Source of the DNA: Streptomyces sp. NBC_01231
GTDB taxonomy: Bacteria > Actinomycetota > Actinomycetes > Streptomycetales > Streptomycetaceae
Direction of reading: 5' to 3'
Assembly: GCA_035999765.1 (NCBI GenBank)
Contig: CP108521.1
Location: 9,548,001-9,612,000, forward strand
Length of the DNA: 64,000 nucleotides
Shown: positions 1-8,245 of the stretch, one piece after another
Layout of the letters: each line of letters begins with the position of its first letter
How positions within the stretch are numbered: position 1 is the stretch's first letter
Notes under the pieces: model-generated
What the model saw: the letters and a program-made list of their open reading frames with translations, nothing else
Databases searched by the model: none
What the model was told of the DNA's origin: nothing
Position numbers and translations under genes: made by a program

Positions 1-595
1 GCCAGTGCGGTGGCACCTCGGGCGGGAACTTGTCGTCCATCGTCACCATGCCGCCGAAGTCCGCGCCGTCGAGGCCCCACTGCGTGTAGTGCTCCGAGGC
101 GTTGACGCTCCAGCCGAAGACCGACGGGTAGAAGGCCCGGGCCTGCTCGGGGGCCCGGGTCAGCAGCTCCACCCAGCCCAGTGAACCGGGCGCGTTGAAC
201 AGCCCGGCGCCCGGGAAGGAACGGGCCTGCCACAGCTGGAAGGCCGCTCCGGTCGGATCGACGGACACCGCGAAACGGCCCACGTCGAACACGTCCATCG
301 GGCCGACCAGAACGGTGCCGCCCGCCTCCGTGATCTCCCGGGCGGTGGCGTCGGCGTCCCGCACGGCGAATGACACGTTCCACGCGACGGGCTGCGACTC
401 CTGGTACAGCGGGGCCAGCGCGGCGACCGCGGCGTCGCCGAGGTGCGCGATCGTGTAGCCGCCCGCCTCCTGGCGTGAGTCGGTCTCGGGGCGCCAGCCG
501 AACAGCTCCGTGTAGAAGCGCTTCGCCGCCTCCAAGTCGTTGGTCCCCAGTTCGGTCCAGCAGGGACCGCCGGTCACCGGCTTGTCGAGCTTCAT
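1..595 (-). CDS. Two-domain VOC (glyoxalase-fold) protein, C-terminus beyond the window
   Basis: Two tandem vicinal-oxygen-chelate repeats can be read in 198 visible codons: one near residues 5-120 ('CWTELGTNDLEAAKRFY') and a second from about residue 132 ('GWVELLTRAPEQARAFY'). The family covers glyoxalases, extradiol dioxygenases and bleomycin-type resistance proteins, and two-domain members of about 250-260 residues are common in Streptomyces. The ATG at 595 is supported by GGAAGGA just upstream on the minus strand. The last residues seen ('MDDKFPPEVPPHW') belong to the second domain, so the tail lies left of base 1. The specific substrate is unknown. Another VOC gene follows in the same orientation upstream. 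Confidence 0.85.
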   Translation of the reverse strand, partial: MKLDKPVTGGPCWTELGTNDLEAAKRFYTELFGWRPETDSRQEAGGYTIAHLGDAAVAALAPLYQESQPVAWNVSFAVRDADATAREITEAGGTVLVGPMDVFDVGRFAVSVDPTGAAFQLWQARSFPGAGLFNAPGSLGWVELLTRAPEQARAFYPSVFGWSVNASEHYTQWGLDGADFGGMVTMDDKFPPEVPPHW

Positions 596-641
596 GGCGT
601 TCCTTCCGAGTGCCTCGAGACCGTGTGGGCGAAGCCCCCTC

Positions 642-1088
642 TCAGCACGCTATGCCCCGGTCCGTGTCCCGGCCATCCGGCTGTGAACCGGCGACTCGGA
701 TACCGGGCCGGTACCGCAGCGGATGGTCCGCCGGCACCTCCACCAGCACGATCCGCGTCCCGTCCGGATCCGCGATCCACATCTCGACCAGTCCCCACGG
801 CTCCGTCACCGGGGGCCGCACGATCTCGACGCCCTTGCCCCGCAGCTCCTCGTGAGCCGCGGCCACGTCCGCGACCTGGAGCCACAACCGCACCGCCGGC
901 GACGGCGGCACCTCCGACCGCCCGGACACCTCCAGGAACCCGCCGCCGAGGAAGTAGACGGTGCCGCGCTCCGGCCCTTCCCCGAACTCGCGGTAGACGG
1001 CGAGCCCCAACTGCTCGCCGTAGAAGACACGGGACCGTTCCGGTTCAGTGGGCCGCAGCAACGTCCGGCCGCTCAGTACGTGCACCAT
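642..1088 (-). CDS. Single-domain VOC family protein
   Basis: A 148-residue protein with one glyoxalase/dioxygenase-type repeat: 'LLRPTEPERSRVFYGEQLG' near the N-terminus and 'WGLVEMWIADPDGTRIVLVE' near residues 100-120, the latter being the usual VOC C-terminal strand with a metal-ligand-type Glu. It starts at ATG 1088 and ends 46 bases before the next VOC gene, so the two could share a transcript. The last ~25 residues after 'VPADHPLRYRPG' look like an unstructured extension. Substrate unknown; antibiotic sequestration and small-molecule isomerisation are both possible within the family. Confidence 0.8.
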   Translation of the reverse strand: MVHVLSGRTLLRPTEPERSRVFYGEQLGLAVYREFGEGPERGTVYFLGGGFLEVSGRSEVPPSPAVRLWLQVADVAAAHEELRGKGVEIVRPPVTEPWGLVEMWIADPDGTRIVLVEVPADHPLRYRPGIRVAGSQPDGRDTDRGIAC

Positions 1089-1175
1089 GCACCAAGAGCG
1101 TAGTGGTGCCGCCCCGCGGCGTTACCCTCATCGATGCCCGTGCCGTGCCCCGCCGAAGAACCGGAGATCCGAGCC

Positions 1176-1715
1176 ATGGAGACCGCCGCCACCCGACTGA
1201 GCTTTCGTGACGCCACCGACGCCGACGTGGACGTCCTGGTCGCGCTGATCGAGTCGGCGTATCGCGGGGACTCCAGCCGTACCGGCTGGACCACCGAGGC
1301 GGACATCCTCGAAGGGCAGCGGACCGACCCGCAGGGCGTGCTGGACGTCATCAAGGCGGCCGACAGCCGGCTGCTCACAGTCGAGCGCGAGGGCCGGATC
1401 GTCGCCTGCTGCCAGCTCGAACACCGCGGCGACCACGCCTACTTCGGGATGTTCGCGGTCAGCCCGGCCGTGCAGGGCGGCGGCCTCGGCAAGGTGATCA
1501 TCACGGAGGCGGAGCGACAGGCCCGCGAGACCTGGGGCGCCACCGAGATGCACATGACCGTGATCTCCGTACGCGAAGACCTCGTCGCCTGGTACGAGCG
1601 CCGCGGCTACCGCCGTACGGGAAGGATGACCCCCTTCCCGTACGGCGACGAGCGTTTCGGCATTCCGCAGCGCGACGACCTGGAGTTCGAGCTGCTGGTC
1701 AAGGAGCTCGCGTGA
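1176..1715 (+). CDS. GNAT family N-acetyltransferase
   Basis: Predicted acetyl-CoA-dependent N-acetyltransferase of 179 residues. The acetyl-CoA pyrophosphate-binding motif is visible as 'VQGGGLGKVIITEAE' after the beta strand 'AYFGMFAVSP', followed by the C-terminal 'AWYERRGYRRTGRMTPFPYG' typical of small GNATs. I chose ATG 1176 because GGAG sits nine bases upstream; an earlier in-frame GTG-type start would add about 14 Pro/Glu-rich residues with no ribosome site. It is divergent from the VOC genes and convergent with the glycerophosphodiesterase. The acceptor substrate cannot be read from the sequence. Confidence 0.85.
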   Translation: METAATRLSFRDATDADVDVLVALIESAYRGDSSRTGWTTEADILEGQRTDPQGVLDVIKAADSRLLTVEREGRIVACCQLEHRGDHAYFGMFAVSPAVQGGGLGKVIITEAERQARETWGATEMHMTVISVREDLVAWYERRGYRRTGRMTPFPYGDERFGIPQRDDLEFELLVKELA

Positions 1716-1738
1716 TCCTTACGGCGGTCGCCTGACCG

Positions 1739-2422
1739 TCACGCCGTGAAGCGGCCGGTGCGCCTGATCTCCGGATAGTCGGTGGTCGCGCCGTCCAGCT
1801 CCAGGGCCCGCACCAGCCGCAGCTGTTCCTGTGTGTTCACCACCCAGCCGATGATCCTCAGGTCCGCCTTGCGCGCGGCCTCCACGGTTTCGAGGGTGAG
1901 GCGGCGGATGTTGAGGCAGACGGTCGCGGCACCGGCCTCGACAGCGCGCTCCACGATGTCGGTGCCGTAGCGGCTGCCGATCAGCGCGGTGCGTACCCCG
2001 GGCAGCAGCCGGGTGATCTCGGCGATCGCCTCGTCGTGGAACGAGGACACCTCCACGCGGGCGGTCAGGTTCCGCCGGTCCAGGACCTCGGCGAGCGCGC
2101 GGGCCGCCGCCAGGTCCTTGATCTCGGCCTGCAGCGGCAGCCGTACGGCGTCCAGCACCTCCTCGAACACCGGGATCCGCTCGCCGAGCCCGGCGTCCAG
2201 CGCGCGCAGCTCGTCGAGCGTCCGCTCGGCGATCGGGCCGGTCCCGTCGGTCGTACGGTCCACGTCGGCGTCGTGCATCACGACGAGCGCGTCGTCCTTG
2301 CTCAGATGCAGATCGAGTTCGATGACGTCGAGGCCCGCCTGTTCGGCGGCGACGAAGGATCGCAGGGTGTTCTCGGGCTCGACACCCATGACTCCCCGGT
2401 GCCCGATGGTGAGGAAGTTCAA
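1739..2422 (-). CDS. Glycerophosphodiester phosphodiesterase family protein
   Basis: A 227-residue cytosolic GDPD-type TIM barrel. It should hydrolyse glycerophosphodiesters to glycerol-3-phosphate and an alcohol. The catalytic signature is complete: 'GHRG' (H8, R9), 'ENTLRSF' (E17), 'ELDLHLSKD' (E35, D37) and the second acid/base histidine in 'VVMHDADVDRTTDG' (H50). The start codon appears to be TTG at 2422, with GGAAGAGAG upstream on the minus strand; no ATG or GTG gives the normal N-terminus. There is no signal peptide, so it acts on intracellular lipid-turnover products. The gene is transcribed alone and converges with the acetyltransferase. Confidence 0.9.
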   Translation of the reverse strand: MNFLTIGHRGVMGVEPENTLRSFVAAEQAGLDVIELDLHLSKDDALVVMHDADVDRTTDGTGPIAERTLDELRALDAGLGERIPVFEEVLDAVRLPLQAEIKDLAAARALAEVLDRRNLTARVEVSSFHDEAIAEITRLLPGVRTALIGSRYGTDIVERAVEAGAATVCLNIRRLTLETVEAARKADLRIIGWVVNTQEQLRLVRALELDGATTDYPEIRRTGRFTA

Positions 2423-2640
2423 CGTTCGACTCTCTTCCGTCGACGGCGGCTCGGCACGCCGCGCAGACCGGGCCGGAGGGCTGCGCGGGCGGATTTGCAG
2501 CCTATCGGCCCCGCCCCGCGATGAACCCGCCCCTGCACGGGGAGCGATGCGCGAAGCATAAGTAGCTGCCGTTCGGGTATCTGGCAGGAAAATATTCCGT
2601 GATGATGGGGGGTAGGCAGGATAATTTCCCGAGCCCCTAC

Positions 2641-2670
2641 TTGCTGACCGAAACCATATGTGTATACGGT
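2641..2670 (+). promoter_or_regulatory. Candidate vegetative promoter for the DUF6421 gene
   Basis: TTGCTG (2641-2646) and TACGGT (2665-2670) are separated by 18 bases, the usual spacing of Streptomyces housekeeping promoters. The start of transcription would fall near 2677, giving a leader of about 30 bases that carries the GGAGGG ribosome site before ATG 2706. The 283-base gap between the two divergent genes holds no other convincing element. This is pattern-based only. Confidence 0.45.
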
Positions 2671-2705
2671 CGTCCTACGCGAGGTTCTCCCGTGGAGGGT
2701 GAGAC

Positions 2706-4103
2706 ATGACGGAAATTCTTGTGCAGACGGCTTCGGGGGAACAGGTTCCTCCCGCGACCAGGGTGGTGGAGCACCCGGCGTGGCCCGTGCTCAAGGATGC
2801 CGTGGAGCAGATCCGGCCATGGCAGTCCAAGGACGGGTCGATCGACTTCCTGACCGACGGCGCCCCGGACCCGGCCGCCGCCGAACGCGCCGTCCGGCGG
2901 GTCGTCGACGCCGTGGAGGAGCTGTCGCCGCTGCTCGGGCACGACGTCGCGTACCACCGGGCCCTCGTGAAGGACCTGCTCCGCTGGTCCGACGGCGGCT
3001 TCGAGGTGCCGGACTTCCTCGACTCACTGCTGGCCTTCCAGCCCGCCAGGAACCGCGCGGACGGCCTCCAGCACCTGGTCGTCTTCCCGATGTACACGCA
3101 GAACGGCAACCCGGACCGCAACCTCGAAGCGGTCGTGCTGCGCATGGTCTGGCCCGACTGGCTCGCCGAGCTGGAGCGCACCCGTTACGACAACCCGCTG
3201 TTCTGCGGCATCAAGTTCGAGGACTTCACGTCCGGATACGACACCAACTCGGCCGTCCTCTTCCCGGAGACCATCGCCGTGCGCGAGGCCCCCGAGCGGT
3301 TCAGCTGGGGCGGCATCTTCTGTGACCGCGAGGCCGCGCGCTTCCGCCGCGTGACCGACGCCGCCGTCGACGTCCTGGGCCTGGAGCTGCCCGAGGACAT
3401 CGCCGCGATGGTCCACGACCAGAAGCGCTGCGAGGAGGCCTTCGTGCTGTGGGACATGGTCCACGACCGCACCCACAGCCACGGCGACCTGCCCTTCGAC
3501 CCGTTCATGATCAAGCAGCGCCAGCCGTTCTGGATGTACGGCCTCGAAGAGCTGCGCTGCGACCTCACCGCCTTCAGGGAGGCCGTGAAGCTGGCGGCCG
3601 ACGGCGTCCCGCAGGCCCGTGACGTGCAGTACGCCGTGCTGTTCGACCGCATGTTCCGCTTCCCGGTCACCGGTGAGCGGGTGCGCAACTACGACGGCCT
3701 CGGCGGCCAGCTCCTCTTCGCCTACCTGCACAAGCACGACGTCGTCCGCTGGACCGACAACAAGCTGTTCATCGACTGGCAGCGCGCGCCCCAGGTCACC
3801 AACCAGCTGTGCGCCGACATCGAGAAGCTGTACCGCGACGGCATCGACCGCCCCAAGCTCGTCCACTGGTTCGCCGGATACGAGCTGGTCTCCACCTACC
3901 TCGCCCCGCACCCGGGCTCCCGCTGGGCCAAGGGCCCCGACGCCCTCGACCTGAGCCAGCCGCCGCGAAAACTCGTCGATGACGTGCTTCCGGACGAGTT
4001 TCCGCTGAGCATGTTCTATGAGGCCCTTTCCAAGAAGCTGAAGAAGGTGATCGCCTCCACCAGGGGCATCACCGCGGAGAGCGCCGAGCGGATCGCCGCG
4101 TGA
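2706..4103 (+). CDS. DUF6421 family protein (unknown function)
   Basis: A 465-residue soluble protein without signal peptide or membrane segment. I recognise it as the actinobacterial DUF6421 family; no enzyme domain is assigned to that family to my knowledge. A striking metal-ligand-like run 'DMVHDRTHSHGD' lies at residues 250-261 and is followed by 'LPFDPFMIKQRQPFWMYGLE'. Conserved aromatic and acidic blocks ('FPMYTQNGNPDRN', 'CGIKFEDFTSGYDTN') suggest a folded enzyme rather than a structural protein. ATG 2706 has GGAGGGTGAGAC before it. The SDR gene follows closely, then a threonine-aldolase-type gene, in a row that I infer to be an operon. Confidence 0.85.
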   Translation: MTEILVQTASGEQVPPATRVVEHPAWPVLKDAVEQIRPWQSKDGSIDFLTDGAPDPAAAERAVRRVVDAVEELSPLLGHDVAYHRALVKDLLRWSDGGFEVPDFLDSLLAFQPARNRADGLQHLVVFPMYTQNGNPDRNLEAVVLRMVWPDWLAELERTRYDNPLFCGIKFEDFTSGYDTNSAVLFPETIAVREAPERFSWGGIFCDREAARFRRVTDAAVDVLGLELPEDIAAMVHDQKRCEEAFVLWDMVHDRTHSHGDLPFDPFMIKQRQPFWMYGLEELRCDLTAFREAVKLAADGVPQARDVQYAVLFDRMFRFPVTGERVRNYDGLGGQLLFAYLHKHDVVRWTDNKLFIDWQRAPQVTNQLCADIEKLYRDGIDRPKLVHWFAGYELVSTYLAPHPGSRWAKGPDALDLSQPPRKLVDDVLPDEFPLSMFYEALSKKLKKVIASTRGITAESAERIAA

Positions 4104-4144
4104 GCGACCGCGCTACCAGGACCACTGCTCAGGAGGCGAAGACC

Positions 4145-4900
4145 ATGGGGAACGGGGCTCTCAGCGGTGCGGTGATCGCGGTGGCCGGCGCGGGCGGACC
4201 CGCCGGGCGTGCGACGCTGCTCAGGCTCGCCGAGGCGGGGGCGACCGTCGTCGGCGCGGACAATGATCCCGAGCGGCTGGCGGAGGCCGTGGACGCGGCC
4301 CGCTACAGCGCCGGCGGCGCCACCGTCACGGGCGAGACGGTCGACCTGCTCGACCTGGAATCGACCCTGGAGTGGGCCGCCCATACGGAGAAGGAGTTCG
4401 GCCGGGTCGACGGCGTGGTCCACCTCGTCGGCGGCTGGCGCGGCAGCGAGACCTTCGCCAAGACCAACCTGCACGACTGGGACCTGCTGGAGATGCTGCT
4501 CATCCGCACCGTGCAGCACACCTCCCTCGCCTTCCACGAGGCGCTGCAGAGCAGCGACCGCGGTCGGTACGTCCTGATCAGCGCCGCGGGCGCCAGCAAG
4601 CCCACCGCGGGCAACGCCGCCTACGCGGCCGCCAAGGCCGCCGCCGAGGCGTGGACGCTCGCGCTCGCCGACTACTTCGCCAAGGCGGGCGCCGCCGAGG
4701 GAGCTCGCGGAGCCACCTCCGGCGCTGCCATCCTGGTGGTGAAGGCGTTGGTGCACGAGGCGATGCGCGCCGAGCGCCCCAACGCGAAGTTCGCGGGGTT
4801 CACGGACGTCAAGGACCTGGCCGAGGAGATCGTCGGCGTCTGGGAGAAGCCCGCCGCCGAAGTGAACGGAAAGCGTCTGTGGCTGACCGAGAAGCCGTGA
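4145..4900 (+). CDS. SDR family NAD(P)-dependent oxidoreductase
   Basis: A 251-residue short-chain dehydrogenase/reductase. The Rossmann nucleotide-binding motif is 'VAGAGGPAGRA' (residues 13-23), 'DGVVHLVGGW' replaces the usual NNAG strand, and the catalytic Ser and YxxxK are visible as S146 in 'YVLISAAGAS' and Y160/K164 in 'AAYAAAKAAAEAW'. I prefer ATG 4145 because AGGAGG lies eight bases upstream; an in-frame GTG at 4100 overlaps the stop of the DUF6421 gene and would add 15 residues with no homology-like character. Substrate unknown. The threonine aldolase gene begins 11 bases downstream of the stop or overlaps it, depending on the start chosen. Confidence 0.9.
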   Translation: MGNGALSGAVIAVAGAGGPAGRATLLRLAEAGATVVGADNDPERLAEAVDAARYSAGGATVTGETVDLLDLESTLEWAAHTEKEFGRVDGVVHLVGGWRGSETFAKTNLHDWDLLEMLLIRTVQHTSLAFHEALQSSDRGRYVLISAAGASKPTAGNAAYAAAKAAAEAWTLALADYFAKAGAAEGARGATSGAAILVVKALVHEAMRAERPNAKFAGFTDVKDLAEEIVGVWEKPAAEVNGKRLWLTEKP

Positions 4901-4911
4901 TCCGACAAGCC

Positions 4912-5982
4912 GTGAACCCCCCGAAGACCGACGCTCGCCGCCATCACGACCCTGAGGCCCGCGGTTTCGCCAGCGACAACTACGCCGGCGCCCACCCGGA
5001 GGTGATGGCCGCCCTGGCCCTGGCCAACGGCGGCCACCAGGTGGCGTACGGCGAGGACGACTACACCGAGAACCTCCAGAGCGTCATCCGGAGCCACTTC
5101 GGTCCTACGGCGGAGGCCTTCCCGGTCTTCAACGGCACCGGGGCCAACGTCGTCGCGCTCCAGGCGGTCACCGACCGCTGGGGCGCGGTGATCTGCGCCG
5201 AGAGCGCGCACATCAACGTCGACGAGGGCGGCGCTCCCGAGCGCATGGGCGGCCTCAAGCTGCTCACCGTGCCCACACCCGACGGGAAGCTCACCCCCGA
5301 GCTGATCGACCGGCAGGCGTATGGCTGGGAGGACGAACACCGTGCGATGCCGCAGGTCGTCTCGATCACCCAGAGCACCGAGCTCGGCACGCTCTACACA
5401 CCGGACGAGATCCGCGCGATCTGCGACCACGCCCACGCGCGCGGGATGAAGGTCCACCTGGACGGCTCGCGGATAGCCAACGCGGCGGCCTCCCTGAACG
5501 TGCCGATGCGGACGTTCACCAACGCGGTCGGCGTCGACATCCTCTCCTTGGGCGGCACGAAGAACGGCGCGCTGTTCGGTGAGGCGGTCGTCGTCCTCGA
5601 CCGGGACGCCGTCAGCCACATGAAGCACCTGCGCAAGCTGTCCATGCAGCTCGCCTCCAAGATGCGCTTCGTGTCGGTGCAGTTGGAGGCCCTGCTCGCC
5701 AAGGACCTGTGGCTGCGCAACGCCCGCCACGCCAACGAGATGGCCCAGCGGCTGGCCGAGGGAGTCCACGCCGTGCACGGCGTGGAGATCATCCATCCGG
5801 TGCAGGCCAACGGCGTCTTCGCCAGGCTCCCGCACGACGTGAGCGAGCGCCTGCAGAAGAGGTTCCGTTTCTACTTCTGGGACGAGGCGACCGGCGTCGT
5901 GCGCTGGATGTGCGCCTTCGACACGACCGAGGACGAGGTGGACGCGTTCGTGGCCGCGCTGAAGGAGGAGATGGCGCACTAG
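4912..5982 (+). CDS. Threonine aldolase family PLP enzyme (beta-eliminating lyase type)
   Basis: Fold-type I PLP enzyme of about 356 residues, expected to cleave beta-hydroxy amino acids such as L-threonine to glycine and an aldehyde. The PLP-binding lysine is K217 in 'DILSLGGTKNGALFGE', with the cofactor aspartate in 'VHLDGSRIAN' and the N-terminal 'FASDNYAGAHPEV' typical of the family. Start choice is uncertain: GTG 4912 gives 'VNPPKTDARRHHDP'; GTG 4897 overlaps the SDR stop as GTGA; GTG 4879 is also in frame. None has a good ribosome site, so translational coupling to the SDR gene is likely. Confidence 0.88.
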   Translation: MNPPKTDARRHHDPEARGFASDNYAGAHPEVMAALALANGGHQVAYGEDDYTENLQSVIRSHFGPTAEAFPVFNGTGANVVALQAVTDRWGAVICAESAHINVDEGGAPERMGGLKLLTVPTPDGKLTPELIDRQAYGWEDEHRAMPQVVSITQSTELGTLYTPDEIRAICDHAHARGMKVHLDGSRIANAAASLNVPMRTFTNAVGVDILSLGGTKNGALFGEAVVVLDRDAVSHMKHLRKLSMQLASKMRFVSVQLEALLAKDLWLRNARHANEMAQRLAEGVHAVHGVEIIHPVQANGVFARLPHDVSERLQKRFRFYFWDEATGVVRWMCAFDTTEDEVDAFVAALKEEMAH

Positions 5983-6016
5983 CTCTTGCATAGATATGCG
6001 GTCACTCGAAAAGTCA

Positions 6017-6046
6017 TTGACTGCCGGGTGATCGCATTCCTATGCT
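6017..6046 (+). promoter_or_regulatory. Consensus-like promoter giving a leaderless transcript
   Basis: TTGACT (6017-6022), an 18-base spacer and TATGCT (6041-6046) form a near-consensus vegetative promoter. The last base of the -10 lies only eight bases before ATG 6055, so transcription should begin at or within two bases of the start codon. No Shine-Dalgarno sequence is present. This decides the start of the transglutaminase-like gene against the longer in-frame reading from 5986. Confidence 0.75.
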
Positions 6047-6054
6047 CTGCGGGC

Positions 6055-6660
6055 ATGGAGCTGATCCAGGACACCCCCGACCTGTCCGCGTACTTGGCCG
6101 CAGACGAGGTCATCGACCACCATCACCCGCTGGTGCGGGAGACCGCCGCCCGCCTGGCCAAGGAGGCGATGGACTCGTATGCCTATGCACGGCTTGCCTT
6201 CGAGTTCGTGCGCGACACCATTCCCCACTCGCAGGACTCGAAAGACCCGCGCGTCACCTGGCGGGCCTCCGACGTCCTGGCACAGGGCACCGGCATCTGC
6301 TACGCGAAGGCCCACGCGCTGACGGCCCTGCTGCGGGCCGAGGACATCCCGACGGCGCTCTGCTACCAGCGCCTGCTGCAGGACGACGGCGTCGGTCACG
6401 CCGTGCACGGTCTGGTCGCCGTGCGCTTCAAGGGGGCCTGGCACCGCCAGGATCCGCGCGGCAACAAGCCCGGTGTGGACGCCCGGTTCTCGCTGGACGG
6501 CGAACGGCTGGCCTGGATCCCCGACCCGAAATCCGGTGAGGTGGACTATCCGGTCCTGTACGCCGAACCGCACCCGGATGTGCTGGGCGCCCTGAAGGCC
6601 GCGCCGGACCGGCCCTCCCTGTGGAAGACGCTCCCCACCGCACTCCGAGGCAGTTCATGA
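6055..6660 (+). CDS. Transglutaminase-like domain protein (cysteine protease fold)
   Basis: A 201-residue cytosolic protein with the full transglutaminase-like triad: C82 in 'GTGICYAKAHALTALLR', H118 in 'GHAVHGLVAV' and D133 in 'WHRQDPRGNKPG'. In bacteria this fold mostly serves peptidase or amidase roles rather than protein crosslinking, so I call it by fold only. ATG 6055 is chosen because the -10 hexamer lies immediately upstream (leaderless start). The stop overlaps the ATG of a truncated B3/B4-domain reading frame as ATGA, which suggests that the two were once translationally coupled. Confidence 0.85.
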   Translation: MELIQDTPDLSAYLAADEVIDHHHPLVRETAARLAKEAMDSYAYARLAFEFVRDTIPHSQDSKDPRVTWRASDVLAQGTGICYAKAHALTALLRAEDIPTALCYQRLLQDDGVGHAVHGLVAVRFKGAWHRQDPRGNKPGVDARFSLDGERLAWIPDPKSGEVDYPVLYAEPHPDVLGALKAAPDRPSLWKTLPTALRGSS

Positions 6661-6800
6661 CCCTGTCCCTGGCGGTGTCGGACGAGGTGGGCGCCCTCGG
6701 GCCGGGCTTCCCCGTCGTCGTCGGGGCACACGGACTCGTCAACGGGCGGGACCCCGAGGGCAGTTCGGCTCCGGCTCTCCTCGACGACGCGGCCCGCCGC
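6657..6800 (+). pseudogene. N-terminal remnant of a B3/B4 (PheT-related) domain gene
   Basis: An ATG at 6657 overlaps the transglutaminase stop and opens 48 residues with strong coding character: 'LSLAVSDEVGALGPGF', 'AHGLVNG' and 'ALLDDAARR'. As I remember them, Streptomyces B3/B4-domain proteins (free-standing relatives of the PheRS beta-chain editing domain) begin this way and run to about 220 residues. Here the resemblance stops near 6800; the frame continues as Pro/Arg-rich sequence into the opposite-strand plsC-like gene. I read it as the stump left by a deletion. If the family assignment is wrong, it is a small unknown ORF. Confidence 0.5.
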
Positions 6801-6852
6801 CCCCGCTCACCGGGCAGACCACCTCGGCCCTCTCCTGCGCGGAGCGCGGGGC

Positions 6853-7581
6853 TCAGTGCGCCTCGGCCGCGCGGACCTCTTCCGGGGTCGGGGCGGTGCC
6901 GCCGAGGTGGGCCGGCATCCACCAAGTGTCGTTCGCGTCCTTGGGGCGCACCGGGTAGGCGCGCTGGGCGGCCTCCAGGAGTTCCTGCACGCGCTCGCGC
7001 ACCTGACGGGTGATCACGCCCGCGTACTTGTCACGGGAGGCCTCGATCGCCTCGCCCACGCGGATGGTGACCGGGATGTGGCTGCGCTTGAAGTTGCGTG
7101 GGTGGCCCTTGGTCCACAGCCGCTGGGTGCCCCACAAGGCCATCGGGATCAGCGGGACGCCCGCCTCCTGTGCCATGCGTGCGGCGCCCGACTTGAAGGA
7201 CTTGAGGGTGAAGGAGGGGGAGATGGTGGCCTCCGGGAAGACGCCCACGATCTCGCCGGACCGCAGCGAGTCCAGGGCGTGCGCGTACGCCGTCTCACCC
7301 TGCTTGCGGTCCACCGGGATGTGCTTCATCCCGCGCATCAGCGGGCCCGAGATCTTGTGCCGGAACACGGACTCCTTCGCCATGAACCGCACGAGACGTT
7401 TCTGCGGAAGCGCCGCCAGCCCGTCGAAGACGAAGTCCAGGTAGCTGATGTGATTGCTCACCAGCACGGCACCGCCCGAGCGCGGGATGTTCTCCGAACC
7501 CTTGCAGTCGATCTTGAGGTCCCACGCCTTGAACAGGGCCTGGGCGAAACCAACGACGGGACGGTAGACAAGCTCTGCCAT
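6853..7581 (-). CDS. 1-acyl-sn-glycerol-3-phosphate acyltransferase (PlsC family)
   Basis: A 242-residue lysophospholipid acyltransferase that should transfer an acyl chain to lysophosphatidic acid at the inner membrane face. The catalytic HX4D box is 'NHISYLD' (H44, D49), followed by the glycerophosphate-binding 'MRGMKHIPVDR' and 'GIFPE'-like block seen here as 'VGVFPEATISPSF'. The start at ATG 7581 ('MAELVYRPVV') matches the usual N-terminus. A TTG at 7677 would add 32 residues without support. GGAAGG lies about 12 bases upstream of the ATG. The gene runs towards the B3/B4 remnant, and its 3' end may mark the deletion edge. Confidence 0.88.
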   Translation of the reverse strand: MAELVYRPVVGFAQALFKAWDLKIDCKGSENIPRSGGAVLVSNHISYLDFVFDGLAALPQKRLVRFMAKESVFRHKISGPLMRGMKHIPVDRKQGETAYAHALDSLRSGEIVGVFPEATISPSFTLKSFKSGAARMAQEAGVPLIPMALWGTQRLWTKGHPRNFKRSHIPVTIRVGEAIEASRDKYAGVITRQVRERVQELLEAAQRAYPVRPKDANDTWWMPAHLGGTAPTPEEVRAAEAH

Positions 7582-7766
7582 GGACGGTGTGGGCCCTTCC
7601 TTCTCTGCCTGGGAAGGCGAATCCAGGCCGAAGTTACGCAGCCGTAGGTTTACGGCATCTCGCAGATCGTGCCCCAAGAACGGGCGGGGAGCCAGTCCTG
7701 GTGCCTGTCGGCGGCGAGATTCTCGTCACGTCCACCCGTGATCCACCTCGGGCTTTTAAGGCGCCT

Positions 7767-8183
7767 TTACTCCGCGCGTACGGTCGCCCGCCGAACAAGC
7801 AGGTACATCTCGCATCCGAGGCAGTAACCGAACGCGGCATTGAGGAACGCGGCCGCCAGCGCCGCGCCGGTCGCCGCGAGTCCCAGCCAGTCCGGGCCCA
7901 GCGTGTAGCCGACGAGGCCAACGCCCGCGAACAGAAGGCCCACTGCCTGCGCGAACCGGGGCGGCTCCGGCGCCTCGAACTCGGTCGGCGGCCCGAGCCG
8001 GGGCCGCACGGCCCGGCGGAAGAGCCAGCCGTAGGGGGAGCGTCCCACGCCACCCGCCGCGCCCAACGCGAACGCCAGCGTCTGCCAGGCCAGCAGCCAC
8101 GCACTGCCGGTGATCAGTACGACAGCCAGCACGACGGTCGTCACGGCCGCGCCGAAGCGTGGCCCTCTCACATCGATGTCCAT
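7767..8183 (-). CDS. DUF4395 domain membrane protein
   Basis: A 138-residue integral membrane protein recognised as DUF4395. Two hydrophobic hairpins are visible: residues ~12-42 ('VTTVVLAVVLITGSAWLL') and ~76-120 ('AVGLLFAGVGLVGYTLG', 'AALAAAFLNAAFGYCLGCE'). The C-terminal 'GYCLGCEMYLL' carries a CxxC pair that could take part in thiol redox chemistry in or at the membrane. It is divergent from a thioredoxin-like gene, 62 bases away, a pairing that I regard as typical and that suggests a shared redox role. Function is otherwise unknown. Confidence 0.85.
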   Translation of the reverse strand: MDIDVRGPRFGAAVTTVVLAVVLITGSAWLLAWQTLAFALGAAGGVGRSPYGWLFRRAVRPRLGPPTEFEAPEPPRFAQAVGLLFAGVGLVGYTLGPDWLGLAATGAALAAAFLNAAFGYCLGCEMYLLVRRATVRAE

Positions 8184-8245
8184 GGGAATGAAGCATTCCG
8201 CATCGGTAACGGTTCAGGGTGGCGGGAATCTTTGCGGTCTTGTGA

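Noticed and set aside
5986..6054. An upstream extension of the transglutaminase-like gene.
   Set aside because: This stretch contains the -35 and -10 of the gene's own promoter, so it cannot be coding for it.
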